Assembly: GCF_052056295.1 (NCBI RefSeq)
Contig: NZ_CP182493.1
Coordinates: 310,001 to 374,000, forward strand
From: Catenovulum sp052056295
GTDB lineage: Bacteria > Pseudomonadota > Gammaproteobacteria > Enterobacterales > Alteromonadaceae
Direction: 5' to 3'
Length of the DNA: 64,000 bases
Shown one piece after another: positions 54,357-63,008 of the stretch (position 1 is its first letter; the number at the start of each line of letters is the position of its first letter). The translations under genes and the position numbers were made by a program. The notes under the pieces were generated by a model. The model did not search any database. It was given only the letters and a program-made list of their open reading frames with translations, and was not told the origin of the DNA.

Positions 54357-57161
54357 ATGTATTTAAAACATATCCCTTTTATACCAACCGCAATAGCACT
54401 GACTATTGCAACAAGTATCAAACTAAATGCTCAAGAAGTTGAGCAAACAACAAATGAAGAACAAACTCAGGCAGAAGCTAAAAAGAAAGCAGACGCAACT
54501 GAAGTGATTCAAGTTACTGGTTTAAGAGCCAGTATGATAAAGGCACAAGAAATTAAAATGACTTCAGAGTCAATTATGGATGTAATTGTCGCCGAAGACA
54601 TAGGTAAATTGCCGGATAAAACTGCCGCCGAAAGTATTGCTCGTATCACGGGTGTGCAAGTAACGCGCTCGGGTGATGAAGCGAATGGTGTACTTATTCG
54701 TGGTTTACCTGATGTGACAACCTCATACAATGGCCGTGAAATTTTTACCGGTGAATTGCGCCGCGTTCAGCTAATGGATATGCCATCACAAGCTATTGCT
54801 GGCATTGAAGTATACAAGTCGGGCACTGCAAAAGTGATAGAGCCAGGGTTAGCAGGTTTAGTAAACATTCGAACCAGTCGGCCATTTGATTTTGCCGACC
54901 AAATTGTTGCTGGTGGCATCCACGTTAGTTATAACGATCAAAGCGAAAGAACCGATCCTAACTACAACTTATTATATTCAAACCGATGGCAAACAAGCTT
55001 GGGTGAAGTTGGTTTTCTAGCAAATGTCACTAAAGCACAATCACAATATTACAATGGTGTACGTTACGGTGAACCTGCTTGGTATCCAAGAGCAGCAGAA
55101 TGGTGGGATATTTCACCGGAAGAATACAGCTCTGGTGGCTTTACCTTTCCAGTCGATGTTGGCATTTACAATGATGGTGGCAAACGTGAGCGCCCTTCAG
55201 CCAACGTCGCAATTCAATGGAAGCCAAATGATAATTTAGAACTCTATTTTGATGGCATCTATCAAGGCTATCGAGGTAAAGGTTACATTGATAAGTTTTG
55301 GACCAACCTGAACTTTTGGCATCCTGAATTTGGCGACCCCAAATTAACTGACGTCGTACTCGTTGAAGGAACTGAAGATCAAGCACAAAGCTTCACCAAA
55401 AGCGGTGGTATACCTCAAGAAGGTTTTCGCAGTACCAACGAAGGTAAAACCAACACCAATCAAGTTGCAACAGGCGCAATTTGGACATCGGACAATTTAA
55501 AAATACACACTGACCTTGCCTATACCAACAGCCGCTTTGATCTAAACGAATGGAGTTTAGATTTTGCATTAACCGAGCCTCAAACCGTAACAGCAAATTT
55601 TAATACTGGTAAAGGGGTTGCTTGGGATTTACCTAACTTTAATGTGATGGATGAGTCTTTGTATAAATGGCGTGGTTATTTTGAACGAACCCTAGTCACC
55701 GAGGGAGATGGCCTGCAGTGGCGTACCGACTTCACCTACTACACTCCATGGGACTTAGTATCACGCATAGAAACAGGTTTTAGATATTCAGACAGAAATG
55801 CCAGCATTAAATCAGGGGCACGTTACGCGCGCACAATGGATTTGAATATTCCACTAACTGATCTGCCCGTTGGCGAGCTGAGTTTAACCCTGAATCCTTT
55901 CCGCGGTGATGAACAAGGTTTTACCCAATATTTAGTGCCTTCGCGCGAGGGTATTGCAGCCAACAATAAAGAACTGCGTCAATTGGCGTATGAATCTCTA
56001 CAAGAACTGGTCGTTACCCAGCCTTGGGTACAAGGTGATTTAGATAGATATGCCAAAGAAAACGTAGAACTTGACCCGGCAACATACTTTTTAGCCAATG
56101 AAAAATCCTACGCAGCTTACCTACAAAGTGATTATATTCTTAATGCTGGCTCTATCGAAATTGACGGCGTGGTTGGTGTTCGAGTAATCAGAACCGATAT
56201 TGAAATGAGCGGGACATCAACGGTAAACGACGGTGAAGGCGGCATAATAAATGAGCCGAGAAACTCCAAAGACAGCTACACAGATGTTTTGCCAAATGTG
56301 AGTTTACGCGCCAAATTAACGGACGACTTGCAACTTAGGTTAGGCTACACCAAAACCCGTACTAAAGTGCATTTTGGTGATTTAAACCCAGCTTTAAATA
56401 TTAGCCAGATTGTTGACAGTGGTGACACTGATCCGAATGCGCCAGAGCGCGAGTGGGATGCAATCGGCCATTCAGGTAATCCTGACTTAAAACCTCTAAC
56501 ATCAACTAACTATGACATCAGTTTAGAGTACTATTTTTCTGAAACTGGTTATTTAAGTGCCGCTGGTTTTTACCGTGATTTATTTGGTTTTACTAAATGG
56601 TTTGAACGTAATATTGAGACGCCTGACTATGGTACGGTAAGACTTAACCGCCCAGAAAACACAGGTGAAGGCGAAATATACGGTTATGAATTAAACGCAC
56701 AAACCTTCTTTGACTTTTTCCCAGGTGATTGGAAGCACTTTGGTATTAGCGCGAATGCAACCTACCTCAAAGGCAAAATTGCTCAACCAACAGTATTTGG
56801 CGAGCAAGGTGAATATGGACCTATCTTAGGTCTATCAGATTGGACATATAATGCGGCAATATTCTTTGAAAAAGGCGCGTTCGGTACACGTTTGTCATAT
56901 AACTATCGCACGCCATGGGTATACGACACTCAATTTCATGAAGGGCAATTGTATGACCGCAAAACCAGAGCGCGTGACCGCTTAGATTTTTCAGTTCGCT
57001 ACGATATTACTGAAAACTATTTGGTATATGCAGACATAGGCAACTTACTTGCTCGACCATTTAGAAATTATAGCCAAATTACCCCAAGCCAATACTTCCC
57101 AATCGATGTGCGTGATGAAGGCCGTTATTTTGGCTTAGGCTTTAGATTTAAATTTGAATAA
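54357..57161 (+). CDS. TonB-dependent receptor, TIGR01782-type, without STN domain
   Basis: The 934-residue product has a signal peptide (about 25 residues, to LNAQ), a charged linker, a TonB-box-like EVIQVTG, a plug domain (VVAEDIGKLPDKTAAESIARITGVQVTR-like region) and a beta-barrel. The family (TIGR01782, Xanthomonas/Caulobacter type) imports oligosaccharides. It lacks the N-terminal STN domain of its paralogue at 58216, so it is a transporter without the signalling module. The GH43 gene follows after 48 bases, so they are an operon. Confidence 0.92.
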   Translation: MYLKHIPFIPTAIALTIATSIKLNAQEVEQTTNEEQTQAEAKKKADATEVIQVTGLRASMIKAQEIKMTSESIMDVIVAEDIGKLPDKTAAESIARITGVQVTRSGDEANGVLIRGLPDVTTSYNGREIFTGELRRVQLMDMPSQAIAGIEVYKSGTAKVIEPGLAGLVNIRTSRPFDFADQIVAGGIHVSYNDQSERTDPNYNLLYSNRWQTSLGEVGFLANVTKAQSQYYNGVRYGEPAWYPRAAEWWDISPEEYSSGGFTFPVDVGIYNDGGKRERPSANVAIQWKPNDNLELYFDGIYQGYRGKGYIDKFWTNLNFWHPEFGDPKLTDVVLVEGTEDQAQSFTKSGGIPQEGFRSTNEGKTNTNQVATGAIWTSDNLKIHTDLAYTNSRFDLNEWSLDFALTEPQTVTANFNTGKGVAWDLPNFNVMDESLYKWRGYFERTLVTEGDGLQWRTDFTYYTPWDLVSRIETGFRYSDRNASIKSGARYARTMDLNIPLTDLPVGELSLTLNPFRGDEQGFTQYLVPSREGIAANNKELRQLAYESLQELVVTQPWVQGDLDRYAKENVELDPATYFLANEKSYAAYLQSDYILNAGSIEIDGVVGVRVIRTDIEMSGTSTVNDGEGGIINEPRNSKDSYTDVLPNVSLRAKLTDDLQLRLGYTKTRTKVHFGDLNPALNISQIVDSGDTDPNAPEREWDAIGHSGNPDLKPLTSTNYDISLEYYFSETGYLSAAGFYRDLFGFTKWFERNIETPDYGTVRLNRPENTGEGEIYGYELNAQTFFDFFPGDWKHFGISANATYLKGKIAQPTVFGEQGEYGPILGLSDWTYNAAIFFEKGAFGTRLSYNYRTPWVYDTQFHEGQLYDRKTRARDRLDFSVRYDITENYLVYADIGNLLARPFRNYSQITPSQYFPIDVRDEGRYFGLGFRFKFE

Positions 57162-57209
57162 GGCCGCCAAGTTTAACCTGGCAAAAATGTAGTTAAAAAG
57201 AGGTTTAAT

Positions 57210-58160
57210 ATGAAAAAGTGGTCAATTGCCACATTATTGAGTATGTACACATGTTCTAGTTATGCTGCTAATCCAGCGATAACAGACGTTTTTACCGCAG
57301 ATCCGGCTCCTATAGTGGTAGATGATACTGTATACGTTTATGTTGGACGTGATGAGGCAGCAATCGATCAAGGTTATACCATGAATGAATGGCTAGTTTA
57401 TTCATCCAAAGATATGGTGAATTGGCAGTCACATGGCTCGCCACTTAGACCAACTGATTTCACTTGGTCTTCTGGTGCAGCTTGGGCTGGTCATGTAATT
57501 GAGAAAAATGGCAAGTTTTATTGGTATACCACAAGTGATCACAAAAGCATTCACGGCAAAGCAATTGGTGTAGCCGTTAGTGACTCGCCGACTGGCCCGT
57601 TTAAAGATGCACGTGGTAGCGCATTGGTGACCAACGACATGACTAAAGCAACAGCGATTAGCTGGGATGATATCGACCCTGCTGCGTTTATCGATGACGA
57701 TGGCCAAGCTTGGTTATATTGGGGTAATCAAAAAGCGTATTACGCCAAACTAAAAGACAATATGATTGAGCTAGACGGACCAATTCATGTTGTACCAGAC
57801 GAGCAAGTTAAAGGTTTTACCGAAGCGCCTTGGATACACAAAAAAGGTGATACCTATTACCTTTCGTATGCAGTGGGCTTTCCAGAAAAAACCGCTTATT
57901 CAACCGCAAAAAGTATTACTGGACCGTGGAAATATCAGGGGTTAATCGCCGAAGGTGCGGCTAATTCCAATACAATCCACCAAGGTATTATTGATTTTAA
58001 GGGTAAAAGTTATTTCTTTTACCACACAGGTATGATGCAACACCCAGAAACGGGTGGTAGCTTCAGACGCTCAATGGCGATAGATTATCTCCATTACAAC
58101 AGTGATGGTACTTTGAAAAAAGTAATCCAAACGAGCGAAGGTGTCGCACCAGTTAAATAA
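57210..58160 (+). CDS. GH43 glycosidase, periplasmic
   Basis: The 316-residue product has a signal peptide (cleavage after SSYA, about residue 19) and a GH43 domain. Candidate catalytic residues are an Asp in TADPAPIVVD, an Asp in DIDPAAFIDD and a Glu in FTEAPWIHK. No lipobox is seen, so it is probably periplasmic and acts on imported oligosaccharides. It resembles arabinofuranosidase/xylosidase-type GH43; exact substrate is open. It is cotranscribed with the receptor. Confidence 0.87.
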   Translation: MKKWSIATLLSMYTCSSYAANPAITDVFTADPAPIVVDDTVYVYVGRDEAAIDQGYTMNEWLVYSSKDMVNWQSHGSPLRPTDFTWSSGAAWAGHVIEKNGKFYWYTTSDHKSIHGKAIGVAVSDSPTGPFKDARGSALVTNDMTKATAISWDDIDPAAFIDDDGQAWLYWGNQKAYYAKLKDNMIELDGPIHVVPDEQVKGFTEAPWIHKKGDTYYLSYAVGFPEKTAYSTAKSITGPWKYQGLIAEGAANSNTIHQGIIDFKGKSYFFYHTGMMQHPETGGSFRRSMAIDYLHYNSDGTLKKVIQTSEGVAPVK

Positions 58161-58171
58161 CAGGTGCATCC

Positions 58172-58207
58172 ATAAAGCTTTGAGGATGTGTCCCCTCAAA
58201 GCTTTAT
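58172..58207. terminator. Bidirectional terminator between convergent GH43 and receptor genes
   Basis: A perfect 14-bp stem (58172-58185 with 58194-58207) with an 8-base loop lies between the stop codons of the convergent genes. Confidence 0.85.
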
Positions 58208-58215
58208 TTTCACAG

Positions 58216-61176
58216 TTAAAATTTGTAACTCAGCCCCAAGGCCATCTGCCGCCCTTCTTTTCTAACATCAATTGGATAACGCACTCCAGAGCCAAAATAA
58301 CTGCTGTTGCGAAATGGCTTATTTAGTATATTTTGCACGTCAAAATACACTTTATAATTTTCAGCTAATTTAAAGCTCAGCGAAAAATCTAACCTGTGGC
58401 GTTCGTTGGTTCTAGCCTGATATTGGTTGGTATCGTCAAACTGAATATTGTTGAAATGCAGCCAAGGTGAGCGATAGTTATATGAAATTCGTGCGCCAAA
58501 CTTATTGGTTTCGTAAAACACAATACCGTTGACAGTCCATTTTGATAAGCCGACTATATCTGAATATTGAATAAAATGGCCTTGAGCATCAACTTCTGCG
58601 GTTTTCCCCTTAACCAGAGTCGCGTTAATGCTAGCGCCAACACCATCAAAAGCTTCAGGCAAAAAATCTAAAAAGCTTAGCCAATTGAATTCATAACCAT
58701 ACAATTGCCCTCGGCCATTATTAGCCGGCTGAGTTAAATTAATTAGGCCAAATTCTGCATCAAATACGCTGTTGTTTTGTGGATGTAAAAAACCATAAAT
58801 GTCGCGATAAAACAGCGAAAAATTAATATGGTCTGACTGAGAATAATAATGCTCTAGAGAAAGGTCAAAATTGTCGGAAATAAGCGGCGTTAAATTTGGA
58901 TTGCCGCCAATTGCACTTGCTTCTTCTGCTTGCACATGAATTGAACGCGCTGGGTTTAACTCAGAAAAATTCACTTTGGTTAACCCCCGATTGTACGCAA
59001 AGCGCAAATGCAAACTGTCGGAAAAGTGTTGGCGTATATTTAAACTCGGTAACCAATAAAACTGGTTGTTTTTACTACTTTGATAATAGTAATCGGCTTG
59101 ACCTTCTATTGTTTTAACACTATTGCCGTCAACTTTAGTATTAAGTTGTATAGCTCGCACGCCGAGATTTCCATCCAAGTTAACAACTGAATTATCTAGT
59201 TCAAAATTAGCTTGTAGGTAGGCTGCAAAACTTCTCTCGTTCGCTTGATATAGACTAAAGGGATCAATTGGCGGCAGTACTGATGCAAAAGGCGCAGTCG
59301 CAAAGTTTTGTGCAGCGAGCGCGTTAAAACTTGCGAGGCGCAATTCATCTTTATTAGCTATGATGCTCTGGCGACTTGGTACTAGATATTGACGAAAATA
59401 GTCACCTTTAGTGGAAAAATGGCTATCTGTCGCTTGCCATTTAAATTGAGCTAAATCATCAATTAACAGCATCTGATTACGTGCATCTGCATATCGCCAA
59501 GCACGCTGCAGTTGCGCATGTCTGTTAGTCAAACGAATACCCGATTCAATTTGGCTGATAAAAGTGTGGCTTAAGTCATAGCTAAAATCGGCGCGCCACT
59601 GCACATCTTCCCCGGCGGAATCAAATTTCTCTTCGTAGTAACCGCGCCACAAGTAATTGCGCAGCTCTTGCCAAGCAAAACTAGGCAAACGAAAAACTGC
59701 TCCCTTGTCTTGAACAAATTTAGCTTCTAGATATTCTGCTTGGGTAATTAAATAATCCAAACTCCAAGTTTGACTAGCAAAGGTCGACTGAGTAAAAGCA
59801 ACTTCGGTGGCGAAATCAAATGCATCGACATGCCCCTTTATCCCAGCTGCGATCTGCCAGGTATTGGTTTTTTCATCAATGTTGCTTCTATATCCTTGTG
59901 GATTTGAGGGATTAGTTATAGCAAATTGGCTAACTTGTGGCTGCGAGGGGGTGACCAATTGCAGCTGGTTAAACTGAGCGTCGGGGTTTGCCAAATTAAC
60001 GTCAAATAAATCTATGTAATTTTCAGCTCTATAACCTTGATGTATGCCTTCAAAATAAACTTCAAAATGCTCATCGTTGCGCCACTGAATGGCAAAATTA
60101 GCCGAACTTCGTCCCCTATCACCACCAACATTATACAAACCCAAACTGGTCGGTAATATAACCTCGCCTATGTCGGTTAAGTTTAATTGCTGAAAGCTCG
60201 GCGCGGCATAACGTACGCTATTTAAATAATTATCGTGGCGTAAATTGATATTCGCCAACATGCCTAGTTCACCACCTGATGCCAGCTCAGCCCTGTTAGA
60301 ATAGAGCAAATTGCCGCTACCGCCGTTTACAGTTAAAGCTTGATCAAAGCTCAAATCAAACTGACCCAAAACTTGCTGGCCAGTAAAATCAAACGGACGA
60401 TAAGTTGTTGCGTTCACTGTGCCAACCATTCCAGATTCCAGCATTTTTGCTGAGACTGATTTTAACACCTCGATGCTTTTCAGTGATTGCGACGGCATAT
60501 CTTGCAATTGGACTTTGCGTAACTCTGCAGTAAATATTTCTCGACCATTATAAGTTGTGTTGTAGTCCGGCAACCCTCGTACAATAATGCCATTCACTTC
60601 GTCTTTGTAGCGAAACACCTGCACGCCGCTTAACCTCGCTATGCTCTCTGCGGCTGAATTGTCCGGTAACTTACCTATGTCTTGTGCGATAACTAAATCG
60701 ACAATCGAACTTGCATTACGCTTGATGTCCTGCGCTTGAATAACACTACTGCGTATACCATTAACACGGATAACTTCAGTCTTATCTAGCGGTTCATCTA
60801 GTTGTGTGTTATCAACAATAATAGCTGGCGAAGATTCAAGTGGCTGACGGCTGCGATCGGCTACTATTTTTATTTCTAACCCAGATGTTGTGGCTGCCAA
60901 GCCCGTATTTAACAGTAAGTAATCTAATGCAGTCGGCAAAGAAAAATAGCCATGCAAAGCATTGCCTTGAATTTTTTCAACTTGGTCGTAAGAATAAATC
61001 AGAGGTATTTCTGTTTGGCGAGAGAGCTCATTCAGCATACTCGCTAGGCTGGCTCTTTTTATAGTTACATAATATAATGCTGGGCTAGTTTCTTCGGCAG
61101 CCCCATGTTGTGCAACCGCATCAACAGGAAGACTCAAGCCCAAACAAACCAGCTTTATAAATGCAGGTAGTCTCAT
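58216..61176 (-). CDS. STN-domain TonB-dependent receptor (transducer type)
   Basis: The 986-residue product has a signal peptide (about 22 residues), an STN (secretin/TonB short N-terminal) domain of about 80 residues (VTIKRASLASMLNELSRQT onward), a linker, the plug (AQDIGKLPDNSAAESIARLSGVQVFR-like region) and the barrel, ending SYKF. STN domains mark receptors that signal to a FecR anti-sigma factor. It follows fecR without a gap and is a paralogue of the receptor at 54357. Confidence 0.94.
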   Translation of the reverse strand: MRLPAFIKLVCLGLSLPVDAVAQHGAAEETSPALYYVTIKRASLASMLNELSRQTEIPLIYSYDQVEKIQGNALHGYFSLPTALDYLLLNTGLAATTSGLEIKIVADRSRQPLESSPAIIVDNTQLDEPLDKTEVIRVNGIRSSVIQAQDIKRNASSIVDLVIAQDIGKLPDNSAAESIARLSGVQVFRYKDEVNGIIVRGLPDYNTTYNGREIFTAELRKVQLQDMPSQSLKSIEVLKSVSAKMLESGMVGTVNATTYRPFDFTGQQVLGQFDLSFDQALTVNGGSGNLLYSNRAELASGGELGMLANINLRHDNYLNSVRYAAPSFQQLNLTDIGEVILPTSLGLYNVGGDRGRSSANFAIQWRNDEHFEVYFEGIHQGYRAENYIDLFDVNLANPDAQFNQLQLVTPSQPQVSQFAITNPSNPQGYRSNIDEKTNTWQIAAGIKGHVDAFDFATEVAFTQSTFASQTWSLDYLITQAEYLEAKFVQDKGAVFRLPSFAWQELRNYLWRGYYEEKFDSAGEDVQWRADFSYDLSHTFISQIESGIRLTNRHAQLQRAWRYADARNQMLLIDDLAQFKWQATDSHFSTKGDYFRQYLVPSRQSIIANKDELRLASFNALAAQNFATAPFASVLPPIDPFSLYQANERSFAAYLQANFELDNSVVNLDGNLGVRAIQLNTKVDGNSVKTIEGQADYYYQSSKNNQFYWLPSLNIRQHFSDSLHLRFAYNRGLTKVNFSELNPARSIHVQAEEASAIGGNPNLTPLISDNFDLSLEHYYSQSDHINFSLFYRDIYGFLHPQNNSVFDAEFGLINLTQPANNGRGQLYGYEFNWLSFLDFLPEAFDGVGASINATLVKGKTAEVDAQGHFIQYSDIVGLSKWTVNGIVFYETNKFGARISYNYRSPWLHFNNIQFDDTNQYQARTNERHRLDFSLSFKLAENYKVYFDVQNILNKPFRNSSYFGSGVRYPIDVRKEGRQMALGLSYKF

Positions 61177-62259
61177 TTATTTTTCTTTGTTGCGACTAAT
61201 AATAACCTTGTATTTACCTAGTCTACGCACTTCTAAATCGAAATTGTTTTGTAAACTTGTTAATAAGAATTCAATTTGATTTATTTTGAATCGCCCACCT
61301 ACTCGTAGCTCGGCAAGTTGCTGATCGGCTAAATCAATATCTAATGCAGTGTAGCGCTCAACTTGTGAAATCACAAAAGCTAAACTTTCACCATTAAAAA
61401 CCATTTCTCCTTGTTGCCAGGCTTGTCTATTTTGTAATTCTTCTTTGCTCAAACGAGCAACGCTGGTCGCAATTGAACTAGCTGGCGTATCTGCAGCAAT
61501 TGAACTGTCGATAGATACAAAATCGCCTGCACTCATAAGTGCCAGCTCTGTGTTTTTTGCTGCATTGTTTTTATTGTGAAAGTCTGCGGTTTTCTTTAAC
61601 GGCTCTGTTAATGCCAACGACACTTGCCCTTCGGTGACTTCAACTTCCACATTGTCAGTATTGCTGTAATCAACAGTAAAGGCAGTGCCAATAACTCGAA
61701 TTCGGCTATTTGCCGCTACCACATAAAACGGACGATTGTGATTTTTACTAACTTTAAAGTGCGCTTCACCCTCTACAAGCCAGATGTTGCGGCTGTCATC
61801 TTGATAGTTGACCAAGATTTTTGAGTTTGAATTTAAAATGACCTTTGTGCCATCCTGCAAAGAAACAGTTTTATATTCACCGATGTTAGTGGTGTAACTA
61901 GCAATCGCTTGAGTCTGGTTACTGGTTGGCGTTTGTATAAAATATCCAGCAATCAATACCACAAAACACATAGTCAACACCGCCAAACTCGGTGCGCCGA
62001 ACAAGGTAAATGGCTGTTTTGTTGTTTGCTGAGAAGTCGAAGATGCCGACAGAACTGTCTGGGCAATTCGGTCATCCATCCAGAACGCACTGTGTTTGCA
62101 CAGCATTTTTTTATGCTCGGGGCTTTGTTTGACCCAAGCAGACAATTGCTGCTTTTCTTCGTCGCTAAGCGGTTCATCTCCGTCTAAACGGACAATCCAA
62201 TCCCAAGCTTCTAATTCCATTTTGCTTGCACTGTCGTTGATTTGTTGGAAACTATTCAC
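61177..62259 (-). CDS. FecR-type anti-sigma factor
   Basis: The 360-residue product has an N-terminal cytoplasmic DUF4880 region (to about residue 85) with conserved Trp residues, one membrane segment (about 90-109), a periplasmic FecR domain and a C-terminal STN-like (DUF4974) domain. It holds the sigma factor and receives the signal from the STN receptor. It overlaps the sigma gene by 4 bases. Confidence 0.94.
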   Translation of the reverse strand: MNSFQQINDSASKMELEAWDWIVRLDGDEPLSDEEKQQLSAWVKQSPEHKKMLCKHSAFWMDDRIAQTVLSASSTSQQTTKQPFTLFGAPSLAVLTMCFVVLIAGYFIQTPTSNQTQAIASYTTNIGEYKTVSLQDGTKVILNSNSKILVNYQDDSRNIWLVEGEAHFKVSKNHNRPFYVVAANSRIRVIGTAFTVDYSNTDNVEVEVTEGQVSLALTEPLKKTADFHNKNNAAKNTELALMSAGDFVSIDSSIAADTPASSIATSVARLSKEELQNRQAWQQGEMVFNGESLAFVISQVERYTALDIDLADQQLAELRVGGRFKINQIEFLLTSLQNNFDLEVRRLGKYKVIISRNKEK

Positions 62260-62777
62260 TGTGAGTCTCCTGATTTTGCTGGTTGGCCTGTTTCACCATA
62301 TTTTTGACAAAACAAACCGGCTGATTTGATATGTTTTTCAACACTACTGATAGATATACCTAATTTGCTTGCGATATCCTTGTGCTTGTATCCATATATC
62401 TTGCGCAACATAAAAATTTCTCGCGTTTTTTTGGGGAGTAGTTCCATCGCTTCACAATACAATCGAATATATTCGGCGGCTTCTTCTTCACTTTCCATAG
62501 ACTCGGTTATTTCTTCGGCGGTAATATCTGCGCACTCTTCCAGATAACTGGTCATAACCCTAGATTTTTTAACCATTTCGTCGAGCGCCATATTTTTTGC
62601 AATTCGAAATAAATACGCGCGCGGTTGCTGTATTTTACCACGTTGTTCTGCCGCTAAGGCTTTTACATAAACATCTTGCACTAAGTCATCAATATCATTT
62701 TCAGCTTTAAGGAATTTGCGCATATAATTTTTTAAAAAAGCATTATATTGCAAAAACATGCGCGAAATAACCGACAT
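62256..62777 (-). CDS. FecI-like ECF sigma factor
   Basis: The 173-residue product has sigma region 2 (about residues 10-75, with DDLVQDVYVKAL) and region 4 with the helix-turn-helix (YGYKHKDIASKLGISISSVEKHI). It lacks regions 1 and 3, as in group 4 sigma factors. It is the first gene of the sigma/FecR/receptor operon. Predicted targets are the nearby receptor and GH43 genes; this is inference. Confidence 0.94.
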   Translation of the reverse strand: MSVISRMFLQYNAFLKNYMRKFLKAENDIDDLVQDVYVKALAAEQRGKIQQPRAYLFRIAKNMALDEMVKKSRVMTSYLEECADITAEEITESMESEEEAAEYIRLYCEAMELLPKKTREIFMLRKIYGYKHKDIASKLGISISSVEKHIKSAGLFCQKYGETGQPAKSGDSQ

Positions 62778-62818
62778 TTAATACCCCAAAAAACCATACG
62801 ACTAAGCCAACAAAAAAC

Positions 62819-62836
62819 TTGTTAGCATGTTAACAA
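62819..62836. promoter_or_regulatory. Imperfect 18-bp palindrome upstream of the sigma gene
   Basis: TTGTTAGCATGTTAACAA pairs with its reverse complement at 16 of 18 positions. It lies 42-59 bases upstream of the sigma start and could be an operator. Confidence 0.45.
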
Positions 62837-62964
62837 ATCAAAATTTAGACTCTCCTATTAAATATAGACGGGGATAGATATATAACCCGTAAAGTTAAAG
62901 TGAAAATTTTATAAATCGATGAATAGATTTTGGAATAGAAGGAAAATGGCTATAAAAACAAAAA

Positions 62965-62984
62965 ACGCCCTATTCAAAGAGCGT
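62965..62984 (-). terminator. Terminator after fadE
   Basis: The 6-bp stem ACGCCC (62965-62970) with GAGCGT (62979-62984) has one G-T pair. A T-rich tract follows on minus. Confidence 0.75.
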
Positions 62985-63008
62985 CTTCTGTCAGTTATTA
63001 GCTGTTAA

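Noticed and set aside
48931..62777. Genomic island integrated at tRNA-Val
   Set aside because: The carbohydrate locus starts just after the tRNA gene, but no integrase and no repeat of the tRNA 3' end were found further on.
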